From DATKPE01 sp033854175 (GTDB lineage: Bacteria > Bacteroidota > Ignavibacteria > UBA10030 > SZUA-254), in NCBI GenBank assembly GCA_033854175.1, contig JAWOKN010000010.1, positions 8,169 through 72,168 of the forward strand: a stretch of 64,000 nucleotides of DNA. Direction: 5' to 3'. The notes under the pieces were generated by a model. The model saw only the letters and a list, made by a program, of their open reading frames with translations. It searched no databases and was not told the DNA's origin. How positions within the stretch are numbered: position 1 is the first letter of the stretch; each line of letters begins with the position of its first letter. The translations under genes were made by a program, and so were the position numbers. Of the stretch, positions 52,087 to 59,658 are shown piece by piece.

Positions 52087-53444
52087 CCAAAATCGATTCA
52101 CGATATGTCTGCCAGCAATGCGGCTACGAATCACCGCGCTGGGTGGGGAGATGCCCGAACTGCAGCCAGTGGAATACCTTCGTCGAGGAGCTCACACAGA
52201 GGAAAGTATCCCGGTCGAGATCAACGAAAACCGGGGCCCTCTCAAAAGCCGTCCGGCTGGACGAGGTCGACGCAACCGACGAGCACCGGATGCGCACCTC
52301 GATCGAAGAGGTCAACAGGGTCCTCGGGGGAGGTATCGTGAGCGGATCGGTCATCCTGCTCGGAGGCGACCCCGGCGTCGGGAAATCGACACTCATGGTC
52401 CAGCTTGCCGCCGGCCTCAAGGACCGCGTGGTGCTCTATGTGTCAGGGGAGGAATCACCCCACCAGCTGAAACTCAGGACCGAACGCCTGAAGATCCCGC
52501 GCCTGGATTCCATGCTCGTCCTCTCCGAGACAAATGTCGATGTGATCGCGGAAATGATCTCCCGCGATCTCCCCGATGTCATTGTCGTCGATTCTATCCA
52601 GACGATGTTCCGGCCCCAGTTCGACAGCTCCCCCGGGAGCGTCGCACAGGTGCGCGAAGCGACAGCCGTGTTTGCCCGCATCGCAAAGGAAAAAGCAATC
52701 CCGGTCTTCCTTATCGGCCATGTGACCAAGGAAGGGGTGATCGCCGGCCCGAAGGTCATCGAGCATGTCGTCGATACCGTGCTCCAGTTTGAGGGGGAAC
52801 AGCACTATACGTACCGCATCCTGCGCGCGATGAAAAACAGGTTCGGCTCGACGAACGAAATCGGGGTTTTTGAAATGCGCGAAACAGGCCTCCATGAGGT
52901 GAAAAACCCGTCCGAACTCTTCCTTTCCCAGCGCACGTTCGGCACATCGGGATCCGCCGTCGTCGCATCAGTCGAGGGAAGCCGCCCCATCCTGATCGAG
53001 GTGCAGGCGCTCGTCACCCCCTCAAGTTTTAACGTCCCCCAGCGGAATACCACGGGTTTTGACTACCGCCGGCTTGGATTGTTGATCGCGGTCCTCGAAA
53101 AACGGATGGGGATCCTCCTCGGACAACAGGATGTCTTCGTCAATATCGCCGGCGGAGTCCGCATCGACGAACCCGCCGTCGATCTCGGCATCGCGGTTTC
53201 CATCATTTCGAGCATACGCGACGTCCCCGTCGATTCCCAGACGGTCGCCGTCGGCGAGATAGGCCTGGGGGGCGAAATCAGAAATGTCGGCAATATTGAA
53301 CAGAGGATCCAGGAAGCGAACAAACTCGGATTTGAACGCGTGGTTCTTCCCCGCACGAATATCAAAGGCCTTCCCCGCATGGATGGGATTCAGCTCATCG
53401 GAGTCGATCGCATCGATGAGGCCGTGGAAGCGCTGCTCCACTGA
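52083..53444 (+). CDS. radA: DNA repair protein RadA
   Basis: A 453-residue RecA-related branch-migration helicase. It has the N-terminal zinc finger C10, C13, C24, C27, Walker A GGDPGVGKST (94-103), the RadA-specific KNRFG at 251-255, and a C-terminal Lon-like domain (GGVRIDEPAVDLGIAVSI, VGEIGLGGEIRNV). It is complete. It promotes D-loop extension in recombination and repair. rdgB follows 21 bases later. Confidence 0.96.
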   Translation: MTKIDSRYVCQQCGYESPRWVGRCPNCSQWNTFVEELTQRKVSRSRSTKTGALSKAVRLDEVDATDEHRMRTSIEEVNRVLGGGIVSGSVILLGGDPGVGKSTLMVQLAAGLKDRVVLYVSGEESPHQLKLRTERLKIPRLDSMLVLSETNVDVIAEMISRDLPDVIVVDSIQTMFRPQFDSSPGSVAQVREATAVFARIAKEKAIPVFLIGHVTKEGVIAGPKVIEHVVDTVLQFEGEQHYTYRILRAMKNRFGSTNEIGVFEMRETGLHEVKNPSELFLSQRTFGTSGSAVVASVEGSRPILIEVQALVTPSSFNVPQRNTTGFDYRRLGLLIAVLEKRMGILLGQQDVFVNIAGGVRIDEPAVDLGIAVSIISSIRDVPVDSQTVAVGEIGLGGEIRNVGNIEQRIQEANKLGFERVVLPRTNIKGLPRMDGIQLIGVDRIDEAVEALLH

Positions 53445-53465
53445 TCACCTTCACCGGGGCCGACC

Positions 53466-54086
53466 ATGCAGACGATTATCCTCGCATCGAGAAATCCGGG
53501 CAAAATCAGGGAGATACTCTCCCTCCTTGCCGGCCTGGAGTGCAGGTTTGTCTCACTATCCGACCTTCCCGAGATCCCCGAGATCGCCGAGGATGGTTCC
53601 ACCTTCGAGGAAAATGCCCTCCTCAAAGCCAGACAGATTTTCGGTCTGACGCAGACACCCGCACTGGCAGACGATTCGGGGCTCGAGGTCGGGGCGCTGG
53701 ATAACAGGCCGGGCGTCCGTTCGGCCCGCTATGCGGGCGAAAATGTATCGTATGACGATAACAATAAAAAACTCCTCGGCGAACTGGCACGCATTCCCCC
53801 GCGGCACCGGCGGGCCAGGTTCCGCTGCGTGGCAGCCTTCGTCGCACCCGGGGTTGAACACCTGACCGAGGGTCTGTGCCGGGGCCGGATCATCGAATCG
53901 CCACGCGGGTATAACGGTTTTGGCTATGACCCCCTCTTCGTCCCCGACGGTTACCTTCAGACGTTTGCCGAGTTGTCATCCGAAATCAAGAACTCCATCA
54001 GCCACCGCCACCACGCTTTCACCGCGATGGCCGGCTATCTGAAGGAATACCTCGAAACCCCCCGACAACCGCCGTCTTCGCAATAA
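53466..54086 (+). CDS. rdgB: XTP/dITP diphosphatase (RdgB/HAM1)
   Basis: A 206-residue house-cleaning pyrophosphatase that removes dITP, ITP and XTP. It has LASRNPGKIREI (6-17), TFEENALLKAR, DDSGLEVGALDNRPGVRSARYAG and GFGYDPLFVPDG. The C-terminal SHRHHAF replaces the commoner SHRAKAL but keeps the key Ser-His-Arg. ATG at 53466. It is last in the operon begun by DUF1844. Confidence 0.94.
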   Translation: MQTIILASRNPGKIREILSLLAGLECRFVSLSDLPEIPEIAEDGSTFEENALLKARQIFGLTQTPALADDSGLEVGALDNRPGVRSARYAGENVSYDDNNKKLLGELARIPPRHRRARFRCVAAFVAPGVEHLTEGLCRGRIIESPRGYNGFGYDPLFVPDGYLQTFAELSSEIKNSISHRHHAFTAMAGYLKEYLETPRQPPSSQ

Positions 54087-54092
54087 TTTTGA

Positions 54093-54110
54093 TACAATAG
54101 AAATATTGTA
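54093..54110 (+). promoter_or_regulatory. AT-rich palindrome before the DUF4905 gene
   Basis: TACAATA (54093-54099), GAAA, TATTGTA (54104-54110): a perfect 7-base inverted repeat, followed by ATTTGTTT. It lies 7 bases after the rdgB stop and 51 before the next gene. It could be a regulator-binding site or a weak AU-rich terminator with a GAAA tetraloop; sequence alone does not decide. Confidence 0.4.
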
Positions 54111-54160
54111 ATTTGTTTCAATATTCTTTATCTTTTCGGAGTTTTTCAGCCGGTGCGATC

Positions 54161-55015
54161 ATGGGGTTATGGGATTTCTTCAGAAAGCGCTCTTTATCCG
54201 TAGATTGGGAATTTACGACCAGAGGCGTGATATGGACGTTGTTCCCCCATGAGGATCGTCTGCTCGTCGGCGAGGAGAGAAATCTTGCGGCAAAGGAAGT
54301 GTCGTTTTTCTGCCTCGACCGGATGACGGGATCCCCGCTCTGGAAGGATGTGACGCTGGACGAGAAATGGTGGATCGGAATTGAAGCGGCGTACGGTGAC
54401 ACTGTTTTTCTCCATGAATATGCCTCCCCCGATATGCCCGAGCATAAAAAGATCATCGCCATCAATACCCGGAACGGATCACCAAGGTGGATCGACGACC
54501 AGCTGTCATTCATCGACGCCCATGACGGGTTTGTCTACGGACGGAAAAACCTCTTTGAGGATGATAAGGTGTACCAACTGAATATCACCGACGGAGGCCT
54601 GGTCAGGATCATCGACGCAACCCGCGATCCCCTGCCCCCGGTCACTGAACCGGCTTCCCGTGTCCGGCCGGAATATCCGTCGCACGCCCAGTCGGCTGAG
54701 GAGTTTCCCTCCCGCTGGAAGCTGATCGTTAGACGGCTCACAACCGGTCGAGAGGGTCTTTCGGGATACGAGTATATCGAGCATGCCAACCATCTCCTGA
54801 TGAGCTGGTATGAGCGGCCCGCACGGCCGGGGGATCCGACGATGCGCCTCCTTTTTCGTATCGCCGATGCCACAGGTACGGTCCGCTATGCGGATACCGT
54901 CGGGGAGAACGCCGCGGCGGTCATTCCTGATACCTTCTTTCTGGTCGGCAACCGGATCTTCTATATCAAGGAGAGAACACATTTGCGCTCAATAAATCTT
55001 GGGACGGAGGAATAG
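54161..55015 (+). CDS. DUF4905 domain protein
   Basis: A 284-residue soluble protein of the DUF4905 family, found mainly in Bacteroidota and relatives; function unknown. Sequence marks are LSVDWEFTTRGVIWTLFPHEDRLLVGEERNLAAKEVSFFCLDR, WIGIEAAYGDTVFLHEYASPDMPEHKKIIAI and repeated Trp-containing beta-strand segments suggestive of a propeller-like fold (PQQ-like repeats). The ATG at 54161 was chosen because the upstream reading is hydrophobic noise across the palindrome region. It ends 7 bases before the PhzF-family gene. Confidence 0.8.
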   Translation: MGLWDFFRKRSLSVDWEFTTRGVIWTLFPHEDRLLVGEERNLAAKEVSFFCLDRMTGSPLWKDVTLDEKWWIGIEAAYGDTVFLHEYASPDMPEHKKIIAINTRNGSPRWIDDQLSFIDAHDGFVYGRKNLFEDDKVYQLNITDGGLVRIIDATRDPLPPVTEPASRVRPEYPSHAQSAEEFPSRWKLIVRRLTTGREGLSGYEYIEHANHLLMSWYERPARPGDPTMRLLFRIADATGTVRYADTVGENAAAVIPDTFFLVGNRIFYIKERTHLRSINLGTEE

Positions 55016-55022
55016 GAAGAGC

Positions 55023-55925
55023 ATGAAAATCCGCATCAAACACGTTGACGCGTTCACCACCGTGCCGCATACGGGGAACCCCGCGGGCGTCGTGGTCGAG
55101 GGGAGGGGACTTTCCGAACGTCAGATGCAGTCGATCGCCCGGGAAATGAATTTGTCCGAGACGGCATTCCTTCTTCCCCCGACCAAACCGGACGCGGATC
55201 TCCGCATCCGCTGGTTTTCACCACAGACGGAAGTTCCCCTCTGCGGTCATGCGACCATCGCGACGTTTTATGCCCTTGCCGAAGGGGACATGATGGGTAT
55301 GGAGAAAGACGGGATGTACACCTTCCGGCTCGAAACCGCTTCGGGGATTCTTCCCGTCGAGGTGTGCCGGGACGGATCAACGATTTCCGTCATGTTCGGA
55401 CTGAAACTCTCGCCGTTCGAACGGGTGATGCATTATAAAATCGATCTCGTGCGGGTTCTGAATATATCCCTCGGCGAGTTCGATAACCGCCTCCCGATTA
55501 TCCGGTGCGATTACCTCCTCGTTCCGGTTAAACGGCTTCATACATTGTTTACCATGAAACCGAACTTCAATACGATGACCGCCTTTATGAACTCCCGAAA
55601 ACTCCAGGGGGTGTGCGTTTTTACAACCGAGACCGTCGATCGCGCCTCAAGCGTCCACTCCCGGTTTTTTGCCCCGAACATCGGCATCAATGAGGATCCC
55701 GTTACGGGATCGGCACACGGGCCCCTCGCAATCCACCTTTTCATGAATGGATTGCTCGAACAGAAAAACGGCCTCTGCGTCTTTCAGGGGGAACAGGGCG
55801 ATGCCATCGGCCGGAGGGGAAGGGTCAGGGTCGAACTCCAGGTCGAGAACGACCACCCGCAGTCCGTCCGGATCGGCGGGACCGCCGTGACTGTCCTTGA
55901 AGGAGATATGCTGGTCCAGGATTAA
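55023..55925 (+). CDS. PhzF-family isomerase
   Basis: A 300-residue protein with the two-domain PhzF/diaminopimelate-epimerase fold. The catalytic glutamate is E47 in NLSETAFL; WFSPQTEVPLCGHATIAT (64-81) and INEDPVTGSAHGPLA are the other signatures. Members isomerise or epimerise small acids, and most have no known substrate. A phenazine role is not implied, since no other phz gene is present. The ATG at 55023 follows GGAGGAATAGGAAGAGC. Confidence 0.88.
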   Translation: MKIRIKHVDAFTTVPHTGNPAGVVVEGRGLSERQMQSIAREMNLSETAFLLPPTKPDADLRIRWFSPQTEVPLCGHATIATFYALAEGDMMGMEKDGMYTFRLETASGILPVEVCRDGSTISVMFGLKLSPFERVMHYKIDLVRVLNISLGEFDNRLPIIRCDYLLVPVKRLHTLFTMKPNFNTMTAFMNSRKLQGVCVFTTETVDRASSVHSRFFAPNIGINEDPVTGSAHGPLAIHLFMNGLLEQKNGLCVFQGEQGDAIGRRGRVRVELQVENDHPQSVRIGGTAVTVLEGDMLVQD

Positions 55926-55950
55926 GCACACACCTATTCACCCTTATCCT

Positions 55951-57966
55951 ATGCCCCCTCATTCTGTTCTCTTCGCTCTACTCACTCTTGCTTCGTTCGT
56001 CTTTTTCGGGCTGAATATCCGCCGGCTCTACGGTTGGATGAAAATCGGTAAACCGGCGAACCGCTTCGACAGGCCGCTCGAACGGATGAAAAATGTCCTC
56101 GTCGTCGCGTTCGGTCAGTCGAAGTTACTCCGCGAACCTTCCGCCGGGATCATGCACTTCTTTATCTTCTGGGGCTTCGTCGTTCTTCTCCTGGCCATCG
56201 TGGAATCCATGGCCGGAGGCCTCGTCGCGGGTTTTTCGTTTGCATTTCTCGGGCCCGCCTATCCGGTTCTGGCCTTTCTCGAGGATGCCCTCGCAGCCCT
56301 GGTCGTCTGCGCCGTCCTTTTCGCACTCTTCCGCAGGTATGTCGTGAAACCCCCCCGCCTCGATGTCCACGGCCATGCCCGGACCGACGCAACGCTGATC
56401 CTCGGCGCGATTTTCCTGATCATGGTGTCGATGTTGCTGCAGAATGCAACAGGTACCCTCCTGGGAGAACATAGTGCCGGCACCTGGCGCGTGGTCTCCG
56501 GCACACTCGTACCGCTTTTCCGGGACATCCCCGCAGACCACCTGCGGTTCTGGTACGACCTGTTCTGGTGGATCCATATCCTCTGCGTGCTGGGTTTCCT
56601 GAACTATCTCCCGTTCTCCAAGCATCTCCACGTCGTTTCATCGATTCCGAATGTCTATTTTTCGAAACTCGACCCGCGCGGATCACTCCAGCCGCTGAAT
56701 CTGCAGGATGAATCCGCAGTCCGGTTCGGCGCCGCCGATGTCGAGGACCTGACCTGGAAACAGCTTCTGGACGGTTATACCTGTACGGAATGCGGGCGGT
56801 GCACCGCGGCCTGCCCCGCCGCCCTGACCGGCAAACCCCTGTCACCCAAAAAAATCATTACCGATATCAGACAGCGGCTGGCCGAGAGAGCACCCCTGCT
56901 TCTTCAGACCCGGTCACAGGACCCGAAGCCCCCTTCGCCACCCCCGGCTGCCGGAGAGGGGAAGGGGCTCGTCGGCGGCTATGTCACCGAAGATGAATTA
57001 TGGGCCTGTACGACCTGTATGGCCTGTGTCGAGGAGTGCCCGGTCCAGATCGAACACATCGACGCCATCGTCGATATGCGGCGGTTTCTGGTCCTGAATG
57101 AATCGAGGTTCCCGAAGGAGATGCAGGCCACGTTCCAGAACCTCGAGCGGAATTTTACACCATGGGCGTTTTCCCAGGCTTCACGCGCCGACTGGGCCGA
57201 AGGCATGGACATTCCCCGCATTGCCCGGAAACGGGACGCCGGGATCCTCTTCTGGGTCGGCTGCGCGGGCTCCTACGACGCACGGTACCAAAAGGTGACA
57301 AGAGCATTTGCCTCGATCCTGAAGGCGGCCGGCGTCGATTTCGCGATTCTCGGCACGGAGGAAAAATGCAACGGCGATCCGGCCCGGAGGGCCGGGAATG
57401 AATACCTCGCCCAGATGCTGATGACAGAAAATATCAACCTCCTCAACACCTACGGCGTCAGGAAAATTGTCACCACCTGCCCCCATTGCTTGAACATTTT
57501 CAGGAATGAATATCCGGCCCTCGGCGGAACGTATGATGTCACGCATCATACGGAGTTTATCGCGGATCTCCTGAAAACGGGGAAGATCAGACCTCGTAAG
57601 GAGATCATTCAGAAGATGACCTATCATGACTCGTGCTACCTCGGGAGATATAATCAGATCTATGAGGAACCACGCAGGGCCCTTGCCGGAATCCCCGGCC
57701 TCGATCTTGTCGAGATGCCGAGGAGACGCGATAAGGGGTTCTGCTGCGGCGCCGGCGGCGCGAGAATGTTTATGGAGGAGACACTGGGGAAACGGATCAA
57801 CGTCGAACGTACGGAGGAGGCTCTGGCCCTCAAACCCGACCTTATCGGGACCGCATGCCCGTTTTGCATGACCATGATGACCGACGGGGTGAAGATGAAG
57901 GAGGCCGCTGATACCGTTCAGGTGAAGGATATCGCTGAGATCGTCACCGAATCGCTCGGACTGTAA
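55951..57966 (+). CDS. membrane Fe-S oxidoreductase (HdrD/ETF-quinone type)
   Basis: A 671-residue fusion. Residues 1-250 hold about six membrane helices resembling a NarI/DUF3483-type quinone- or heme-binding domain. Then come two 4Fe-4S motifs (C278/C281/C284/C288 and C353/C356/C359/C363). Two CCG (cysteine-rich, DUF224) domains follow, with CGC-type clusters in KCNGDPARRAG, TCPHCLNIF, YHDSCYLGR, GFCCGAGGARM and CPFCMTMM. Such proteins pass electrons from ETF or FAD-linked dehydrogenases into menaquinone. Between the two Fe-S motifs lies a Pro/Gly-rich linker containing an in-frame palindrome (56926-56970). ATG at 55951, 25 bases after the PhzF-family gene. Confidence 0.9.
   Translation: MPPHSVLFALLTLASFVFFGLNIRRLYGWMKIGKPANRFDRPLERMKNVLVVAFGQSKLLREPSAGIMHFFIFWGFVVLLLAIVESMAGGLVAGFSFAFLGPAYPVLAFLEDALAALVVCAVLFALFRRYVVKPPRLDVHGHARTDATLILGAIFLIMVSMLLQNATGTLLGEHSAGTWRVVSGTLVPLFRDIPADHLRFWYDLFWWIHILCVLGFLNYLPFSKHLHVVSSIPNVYFSKLDPRGSLQPLNLQDESAVRFGAADVEDLTWKQLLDGYTCTECGRCTAACPAALTGKPLSPKKIITDIRQRLAERAPLLLQTRSQDPKPPSPPPAAGEGKGLVGGYVTEDELWACTTCMACVEECPVQIEHIDAIVDMRRFLVLNESRFPKEMQATFQNLERNFTPWAFSQASRADWAEGMDIPRIARKRDAGILFWVGCAGSYDARYQKVTRAFASILKAAGVDFAILGTEEKCNGDPARRAGNEYLAQMLMTENINLLNTYGVRKIVTTCPHCLNIFRNEYPALGGTYDVTHHTEFIADLLKTGKIRPRKEIIQKMTYHDSCYLGRYNQIYEEPRRALAGIPGLDLVEMPRRRDKGFCCGAGGARMFMEETLGKRINVERTEEALALKPDLIGTACPFCMTMMTDGVKMKEAADTVQVKDIAEIVTESLGL
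56926..56970 (+). repeat. in-frame palindromic element within the Fe-S oxidoreductase
   Basis: A 45-base imperfect inverted repeat. AGCCCCCTTC (56927-56936) pairs with GAAGGGGCT (56961-56969) with one bulge, and the inner arms around GGCTGCC also pair partly. It reads KPPSPPPAAGEGKGL in frame, low-complexity and unlike the flanking ferredoxin sequence. This resembles the widespread CCCCTCTCC/GGAGAGGGG-type bacterial palindromes, here tolerated inside a gene. Confidence 0.5.
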
Positions 57967-58012
57967 CTCTCATCCCCCCCCAGCGCACACTCGGGACGCT
58001 CCTTGGGCGGTG

Positions 58013-58408
58013 TCAGGTGCCCGACTGCCCCAGCTCATCAATCGGATTGCGGCGGATCAGCATCAGGATCGCACTCTGGGGAACGATCAGGTATTTTTTT
58101 GAATCGTACTCGATCTCGATCGCCTGATCCTTGATGAAGATCGCGTAATCGCCTTCCTCAGCCTGCAGCGGAATGTACTTGACAGGCTCCTTCGGCGTCG
58201 GGGACCACGACTCCTGATCGATGTAGTTGGGGTTCGGTACCGGGTATCCCGGGCCGACCTTGACGATGTACCCGCTCTGAACTTTTTCCTTTTCCTTGAC
58301 ACTCGGCGGAAGGTATAAACCGTGTTCGGTCCGGTCCTTGTCTGAATCGGGGATGATCAACACGCGGTCTCCTACGACGAGCATATGCTTGCTGACTAAT
58401 CTTTCCAT
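58013..58408 (-). CDS. divergent GroES-like co-chaperonin
   Basis: A 131-residue member of the GroES/Cpn10 fold family, longer than classical GroES (about 95). It has VGDRVLIIPDSDKDRTEHGLYLPPSVKEKEKVQSGYIVKVGPG, the start of the Cpn10 pattern with a mobile-loop-like segment. EEGDYAIFIKDQAIEIEYDSKKYLIVPQSAILMLI gives the closing strands. No groEL is adjacent, so it is probably a second GroES paralog found in Bacteroidota-type genomes; whether it works with GroEL is unknown. It ends 46 bases from the convergent Fe-S gene. Confidence 0.75.
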   Translation of the reverse strand: MERLVSKHMLVVGDRVLIIPDSDKDRTEHGLYLPPSVKEKEKVQSGYIVKVGPGYPVPNPNYIDQESWSPTPKEPVKYIPLQAEEGDYAIFIKDQAIEIEYDSKKYLIVPQSAILMLIRRNPIDELGQSGT

Positions 58409-58465
58409 ACGGCATCCACACTCATGATACTGAATATTTTCCTTTTTCCGAACCCGGCCCGAATG

Positions 58466-58930
58466 CTACCGGTGAAGGTTCAGTAAGGCATCCTTCAGCT
58501 CTTCGAAGGAGGGAAAGGTCTTCGTGACACATCCCAGCACCCAGCCGGGTATGTCCGGCAGGGGATGACTCGTGACCAGATAGACCGGTTTGCCGAAGAA
58601 TTTTGCCATCGTGAGCTCCCCCTTCGTTCCGGCCCCCTTTGCAGCCCCGTCATCCCAGTAACAGATCACGTAATCGGACCGGTTTGCTATCTCATGGCAG
58701 TCGATATCGACAAGCTGCCGCACGATGTCCTGATACCGGACGATGTCGAGCTGCTTCAAGCCCCTGAAGTCCACACCGGGATGATGCATCTGGAAAAACC
58801 TGTCGCTTTCAATGTTCGGATTGAATACGGTGTGGTGAAGATGCTCTTCGATCCATTGCTGCAGTTCCGTGCGCCACCCGACTCCCTCGCCATCGGCATA
58901 CTCCATCCCGCCTGATAGATAGACCCGCAT
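58466..58930 (-). CDS. nucleoside 2-deoxyribosyltransferase-like protein
   Basis: A 154-residue protein with a Rossmann-like fold: MRVYLSGGMEYADGEGVGWRTELQQWI opens like nucleoside deoxyribosyltransferases (YLSGG, nucleotide-binding). IANRSDYVICYWDDGAAKGAGTKGELTMAKFFGKPVYLVTSHP matches the family's active-site region, with a Glu (in GELTMA) at the expected nucleophile position. The substrate is uncertain; MazG-like or SMODS-related proteins share the fold. The ATG at 58930 gives the motif at the N-terminus. It lies 8 bases downstream of the kinase-like gene. Confidence 0.75.
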   Translation of the reverse strand: MRVYLSGGMEYADGEGVGWRTELQQWIEEHLHHTVFNPNIESDRFFQMHHPGVDFRGLKQLDIVRYQDIVRQLVDIDCHEIANRSDYVICYWDDGAAKGAGTKGELTMAKFFGKPVYLVTSHPLPDIPGWVLGCVTKTFPSFEELKDALLNLHR

Positions 58931-58938
58931 CGGTGTTC

Positions 58939-59658
58939 CTAAAATTGGTTGAGATTGATGACCGGCAGCAAGAGCGCGTAACCGAGCCACATGACCCCCC
59001 CGACCGTGACCGGAATCGAGATGTTATCGTCGATATCGATCGGAAGAGCCTCGACCAGGGCTCCCCCCGTCATGGCCATGATGGCGATGACGTATTCCAT
59101 CGCCGCATATTCGATTTTCGGGAGCACGACGACCACCAGAATGCCCGCAAGAAAAAATGCCACCGTCCCCTCCACCGATTTCCGGAAGAGCCGGTGCTTC
59201 CCGAACCTCTTCCCGATAAGCGCCGCGGTGAGGTCGCAGATGATCAGGACACTGAAACTTGTGATGGCGACGAGCTTCGGGAATGCAAAGACCGCCAGTG
59301 TCGCAGCCAGAAGAACGTAGGTCGCACCATTCAGCCGCTTCTGCTCGCGGTCGGACTCGTGCTTGCGCAGGAGCCACCCGAATGTCCGGTTGAACCGGAC
59401 TTCCACCGGCGGAAAGTAGTAACGGCCGATATCAACGGCAAGAAAACACATCGTCAGGGGGACCAGGATCTCAAGCGCGAGCGCCCGCGGTGTGAAGAAA
59501 TAGATGATCGGAATGCTGATGGAGGTCAGATGGATCGACTTCCGGATGAGCTCGATCCTGTAACTTTCATCAAAAGCTGCCTGCGAGGCGTTATGCTCCG
59601 GTTCCGCCTGCGGCTGCTTGCGACTGATCGCTGACACCGGTGCCTGGTTCCTGACCAT
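58939..59658 (-). CDS. dolichol kinase/phosphatidate cytidylyltransferase-like membrane protein
   Basis: A 239-residue polytopic protein with about six to seven hydrophobic segments. ELIRKSIHLTSISIPIIYFF and DLTAALIGKRFGKHRLFRKSVEGTVAFFLAGIL match the CTP-dependent dolichol/diacylglycerol/phytol kinase (SEC59-like) family, the KSVEGT segment being its signature. It probably phosphorylates a lipid alcohol. The start at ATG 59658 places the first 23 codons inside the end of ftsH (68 bases shared); no later ATG lies before the conserved core. GAGGG lies upstream of this ATG. Confidence 0.78.
   Translation of the reverse strand: MVRNQAPVSAISRKQPQAEPEHNASQAAFDESYRIELIRKSIHLTSISIPIIYFFTPRALALEILVPLTMCFLAVDIGRYYFPPVEVRFNRTFGWLLRKHESDREQKRLNGATYVLLAATLAVFAFPKLVAITSFSVLIICDLTAALIGKRFGKHRLFRKSVEGTVAFFLAGILVVVVLPKIEYAAMEYVIAIMAMTGGALVEALPIDIDDNISIPVTVGGVMWLGYALLLPVINLNQF

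Noticed and set aside
55023..55925. Phenazine biosynthesis cluster suggested by a PhzF-like gene
   Set aside because: No other phenazine genes are nearby; the family is widespread with other roles.
57967..58012. Terminator between the convergent Fe-S and GroES-like genes
   Set aside because: Only a 4-base AGCG/CGCT pairing and a C-run were found, without a T-run.
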